Source: CAYVTV01 sp964454295
GTDB lineage: Bacteria > Bacteroidota > Bacteroidia > Bacteroidales > GCA-2748055
Assembly (NCBI GenBank): GCA_964454295.1
Contig: CAYVTV010000062.1
Span: forward strand, 1 to 18,028
Reading direction: 5' to 3'
DNA: 18,028 nucleotides
Shown: piece after piece, positions 15,955 to 18,028 of the stretch
How positions within the stretch are numbered: the first letter of the stretch is position 1
Layout of the letters: each line of letters opens with the position of its first letter
Notes under the pieces: model-generated
What the model was told of the DNA's origin: nothing
The model's input: only the letters and a program-made list of their open reading frames with translations
The model's database searches: none
Translations under genes and position numbers: made by a program

Positions 15955-16446
15955 TTAAACTTTCCTGATTTTATTTATTAATGAACTGCTTGAAAAACCT
16001 TCAACAAAATCTATCGTACAGACCTGTCCGCCTTTTTCTCTAACGAGATCATAGCCAACTATTTCCTCAGGTTTATAGTCTCCGCCTTTCACCAGCACAT
16101 CGGGCTGAACGGTTTTAATAAGATCATACGGCGTATCTTCATCAAAGATACATATATAGTCGACATACTGAAATGAAGCGAGGATAAGGGACCGGGATTC
16201 CTGGTCAAGCACAGGCCGGTTTTTTCCTTTCAGGCGGTGTGTGGATGCATCGGAATTAAGCCCTATAAAAAAAATATCGCCCAGCAGGGAGGCTTTATAA
16301 AGGTATTCAACGTGTCCCCGGTGAATAATATCAAAACAGCCATTGGTAAAGACAATGGTATACTTATTTTTCTGCCATTCAGATTTCAGGCCGGGGATGG
16401 TATCCTGTGCGATGATTTTAGTATGTGGGGGAGTAATTAGATTCAC
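15955..16446 (-). CDS. rfaE2: D-glycero-beta-D-manno-heptose 1-phosphate adenylyltransferase (RfaE2/HldE C-domain type)
   Basis: This 163-residue cytidylyltransferase-fold enzyme has the nucleotide-binding signature FTNGCFDIIHRGH (33-45, with His42 and His45 of the HxGH motif), VLVKGGDYKPEEIVG (117-131) and the C-terminal GFSSSSLINKI (150-160). These are typical of the adenylyltransferase half of HldE. It would transfer AMP to heptose-1-phosphate in making ADP-heptose for lipopolysaccharide core. The protein stands alone, without the kinase domain found fused to it in E. coli, as is usual in Bacteroidota. The frame starts at a GTG (16444-16446) two bases after the stop of the upstream membrane-protein gene; no ATG fits, because an in-frame stop lies just upstream. 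A related glycerol-3-phosphate-type nucleotidyltransferase is the main alternative. Confidence 0.88.
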   Translation of the reverse strand: MNLITPPHTKIIAQDTIPGLKSEWQKNKYTIVFTNGCFDIIHRGHVEYLYKASLLGDIFFIGLNSDASTHRLKGKNRPVLDQESRSLILASFQYVDYICIFDEDTPYDLIKTVQPDVLVKGGDYKPEEIVGYDLVREKGGQVCTIDFVEGFSSSSLINKIRKV

Positions 16447-16448
16447 TT

Positions 16449-17483
16449 TTATAGTTTAATTTTATCTTTCCTGTAAAGAAGAATAAAAACCGAGACTGTT
16501 CCTACAGCAATGGCAAATAGTGCCTGTGATCCATGAGTTACAGTTGCGAAAGCCAGTCCCTGTTCGAGAGATATACCGGGATAAACTGCAAAGAGGCCTC
16601 TTGATACTATCCAGTGAAATGCTCCGATACCGGACTGAACAGGCGCAGCCATTCCCAATGTTCCAATTACCAGAATAAAGACTGCATCGATCAATTTAAG
16701 ATCTGAAGTGGCAGGTAAGGAAAAAACAACCACCCAGGTCATGAGCAGGTAAAAAGTCCAGATGACTACAGTCTGAAGGAAGAATAAAGATTTCCGCTTC
16801 ATTTTATAGACTGATTTCAGGCCGGAGATGATTCCCTTGACAATATTTTTAAATTTATTGAAAGCGTTAAACTTACCCAGTGTTTCGCGGAAGTAAAGGT
16901 AATAAAGAATGAAAATCAAAGTAACAATAATCAGGAGTATTATCCAGATTATCCAGGAGAATATGAGATATTCGGATAATTTGTCTCTTATGGGGATGAG
17001 AATGGAATTGCTGATAAAATTCCCGAAGGTGTCGAATTTCAGGATGAGGAGTAGAACGAGCAGGATAAACAGGGACAGGAGGTCAATTACTCTTTCAACA
17101 ATAACTGTTCCTACCAGTTTATCCACCGGGATATTTTCTTTTTTAGCCAGTGAGGCGCAGCGGGTAATTTCGCCTATGCGGGGGAGGGCAAAATTAGCGA
17201 GGTATCCGGTCATCATGGCATGGAAAGTATTGAAAAAGGAAGGTTTGTAACCTATGGGTTCAATAATAAGCATCCAGCGCCAGGCACGCAAAAGGTAGGC
17301 GAGGAAGGCGAAAATGAGTGAAAGTAATATCCATCCGTAACGGGCTGTCTTAATGTCGTTCCATAAAAGTTGCGGATTAATTCCCCTAAATGCAAAGAAA
17401 AGAAGCAGCAAGCCTATTGCGAGGAATGCAAATAATTTGAATGCTTGTAGGAAAGACTCTTTCAAGGCCTGATATCTAGACAA
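16449..17483 (-). CDS. UPF0104 / lysylphosphatidylglycerol synthase transmembrane-region family protein
   Basis: This 344-residue polytopic inner-membrane protein has about eight hydrophobic segments (for example near residues 17-32, 51-67, 131-147, 173-192, 235-252, 266-281 and 313-333). The conserved cytoplasmic pattern is ALPRIGEITRCASLAKKENIP followed by GTVIVERVIDLLSL, the P-R-x-G-E...R...E-R-x-x-D signature of the family that includes YbhN and the membrane half of MprF. Such proteins are thought to move lipids or lipid-linked sugars across the membrane. The soluble MprF aminoacyl-transfer domain is absent, so lysine transfer to lipid is not implied. The start is a TTG (17481-17483) lying inside the end of panD, with an eight-base overlap. 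No ATG fits, and an in-frame stop lies upstream at 17493-17495. The exact role cannot be told from sequence. Confidence 0.88.
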   Translation of the reverse strand: MSRYQALKESFLQAFKLFAFLAIGLLLLFFAFRGINPQLLWNDIKTARYGWILLSLIFAFLAYLLRAWRWMLIIEPIGYKPSFFNTFHAMMTGYLANFALPRIGEITRCASLAKKENIPVDKLVGTVIVERVIDLLSLFILLVLLLILKFDTFGNFISNSILIPIRDKLSEYLIFSWIIWIILLIIVTLIFILYYLYFRETLGKFNAFNKFKNIVKGIISGLKSVYKMKRKSLFFLQTVVIWTFYLLMTWVVVFSLPATSDLKLIDAVFILVIGTLGMAAPVQSGIGAFHWIVSRGLFAVYPGISLEQGLAFATVTHGSQALFAIAVGTVSVFILLYRKDKIKL

Positions 17484-17826
17484 GTTTATTGGTTACAGTA
17501 TCGGGGCAGATTATGGCAGGTTTAAATTTTTTTGCTTCTTCGAAATCCATTGAAGCATAGGACATAATTATGATAATGTCTCCGATAGCCACTTTTCTTG
17601 CCGCGGGACCGTTCAGGCATATATCACCGCTTCCTCTTTCACCGGTAATGACATAAGTTTCCAGGCGTTCCCCATTATTAATATTAACAACCTTAACTTT
17701 TTCATTTTCGATAATATTGGCAGCATCCATAAGGTCTTCATCTATGGTTACGCTTCCCACATAGTTAAGGTCGGCACCGGTAACAGTAACCCTGTGAATT
17801 TTTGATTTAACGACTTCAATATTCAT
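17476..17826 (-). CDS. panD: Aspartate 1-decarboxylase proenzyme PanD
   Basis: This 116-residue protein is the normal proenzyme length. PanD decarboxylates L-aspartate to beta-alanine for pantothenate and coenzyme A. The self-cleavage site is clear: Gly24-Ser25 in YVGSVTID, where Ser25 becomes the pyruvoyl cofactor. Other expected active-site residues are at their standard positions: Lys9 and His11 in KSKIHR, Arg54, Thr57 and Tyr58 in GERLETY, and the segment NGPAARKVAIGD. It starts with ATG 12 bases after the panC stop, forming a panC-panD pair. Its last eight bases overlap the TTG start of the following membrane-protein gene, so that gene is probably translationally coupled to it. Confidence 0.97.
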   Translation of the reverse strand: MNIEVVKSKIHRVTVTGADLNYVGSVTIDEDLMDAANIIENEKVKVVNINNGERLETYVITGERGSGDICLNGPAARKVAIGDIIIIMSYASMDFEEAKKFKPAIICPDTVTNKLV

Positions 17827-17838
17827 GATACTGCAAAG

Positions 17839-18028
17839 TTAATCAAAAAAAACATTATCAATGAGTCTTATATTTCCAATTTTAACAGCCAGGCATCCCG
17901 TTTTTGGCACAGGATCGCTCCAGGAGTTAACGGGAGTAAGTGTCAGAGAGTTGACGATCTCGAAATATTCAACCTTAATCATAGGGTCATGATTAAGAGT
18001 ATTAAGCACACAGTTATTAAAATCTGCC
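17839..18028 (-). CDS. panC: Pantothenate synthetase PanC, C-terminal fragment
   Basis: The minus-strand frame is open from the window edge to a TAA at 17839-17841, giving 62 complete C-terminal codons. The fragment includes KVEYFEIVNSLTLTPV, then TGCLAVKIGNIRLIDNVFF. This matches the end of pantothenate-beta-alanine ligase, where a 'Y-x-E/I-V' strand is followed by a strand ending in I-G-x-x-R-L-I-D-N. The enzyme joins pantoate and beta-alanine using ATP; its beta-alanine would come from panD, 12 bases downstream. The N-terminal catalytic HIGH-like and KMSKS-like regions lie outside the window. Confidence 0.92.
   Translation of the reverse strand, partial: ADFNNCVLNTLNHDPMIKVEYFEIVNSLTLTPVNSWSDPVPKTGCLAVKIGNIRLIDNVFFD

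Noticed and set aside
1..18028. CRISPR arrays, insertion sequences, tRNA or rRNA genes, prophage or defence islands
   Set aside because: No regularly spaced repeats, terminal inverted repeats with transposase, or RNA gene signatures were seen; gene content is core metabolism, envelope and secretion.

Overview
The window comes from a member of the Bacteroidota. The strongest evidence is a type IX secretion (T9SS)/gliding core cluster, porP-gldK-gldL-gldM-gldN, a system known only from this phylum. A TAnnTTTG-type promoter element, AT-rich weakly punctuated leaders and a zinc-finger-free topoisomerase I fit the same assignment. The porP-K-L-M-N order, with no gliding adhesin genes beside it, suggests a Bacteroidales-like genome more than a classical Flavobacterium. 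That finer placement is an inference. No mobile element, tRNA, rRNA, CRISPR array or phage gene was seen. This reads as ordinary, densely packed core chromosome, and no stretch longer than about 200 bases lacks a gene.

Layout. (1) 1-363, plus strand: the 3' end of a mannose-1-phosphate guanylyltransferase gene. (2) 360-6245, minus strand: porP, gldK, gldL, gldM, gldN, transcribed leftwards. These encode the outer-membrane-associated and motor components of the T9SS. (3) 6446-9934, minus strand: topA followed by an arginase-fold gene whose metal-binding residues are largely lost. (4) 9935-10048: a divergent promoter region. (5) 10049-12397, plus strand: a class A penicillin-binding protein. 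(6) 12394-18028, minus strand: a tightly packed seven-gene run, panC (partial), panD, a UPF0104-type membrane protein, an rfaE2-type nucleotidyltransferase, radA, an unrecognised 153-residue protein and a double-ATPase ABC protein. Gaps in this run are 37 bases or less, and some genes abut or overlap.

How the genes work together. The gld/por block builds one machine: GldL and GldM form the inner-membrane motor, GldK and GldN the periplasmic ring, and the PorP-like barrel an outer-membrane part. The right-hand run mixes pantothenate synthesis (panC, panD), envelope functions (flippase-like protein, heptose activation) and DNA repair (radA), a common kind of mixed housekeeping operon. Both plus-strand genes end in a four-base overlap with the stop codon of a minus-strand gene, leaving no room for an ordinary intergenic terminator.

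I found no clearly new multi-gene system. The best leads are the degenerate arginase-fold protein between topA and the T9SS genes, and the unrecognised 153-residue protein between radA and the ABC ATPase.
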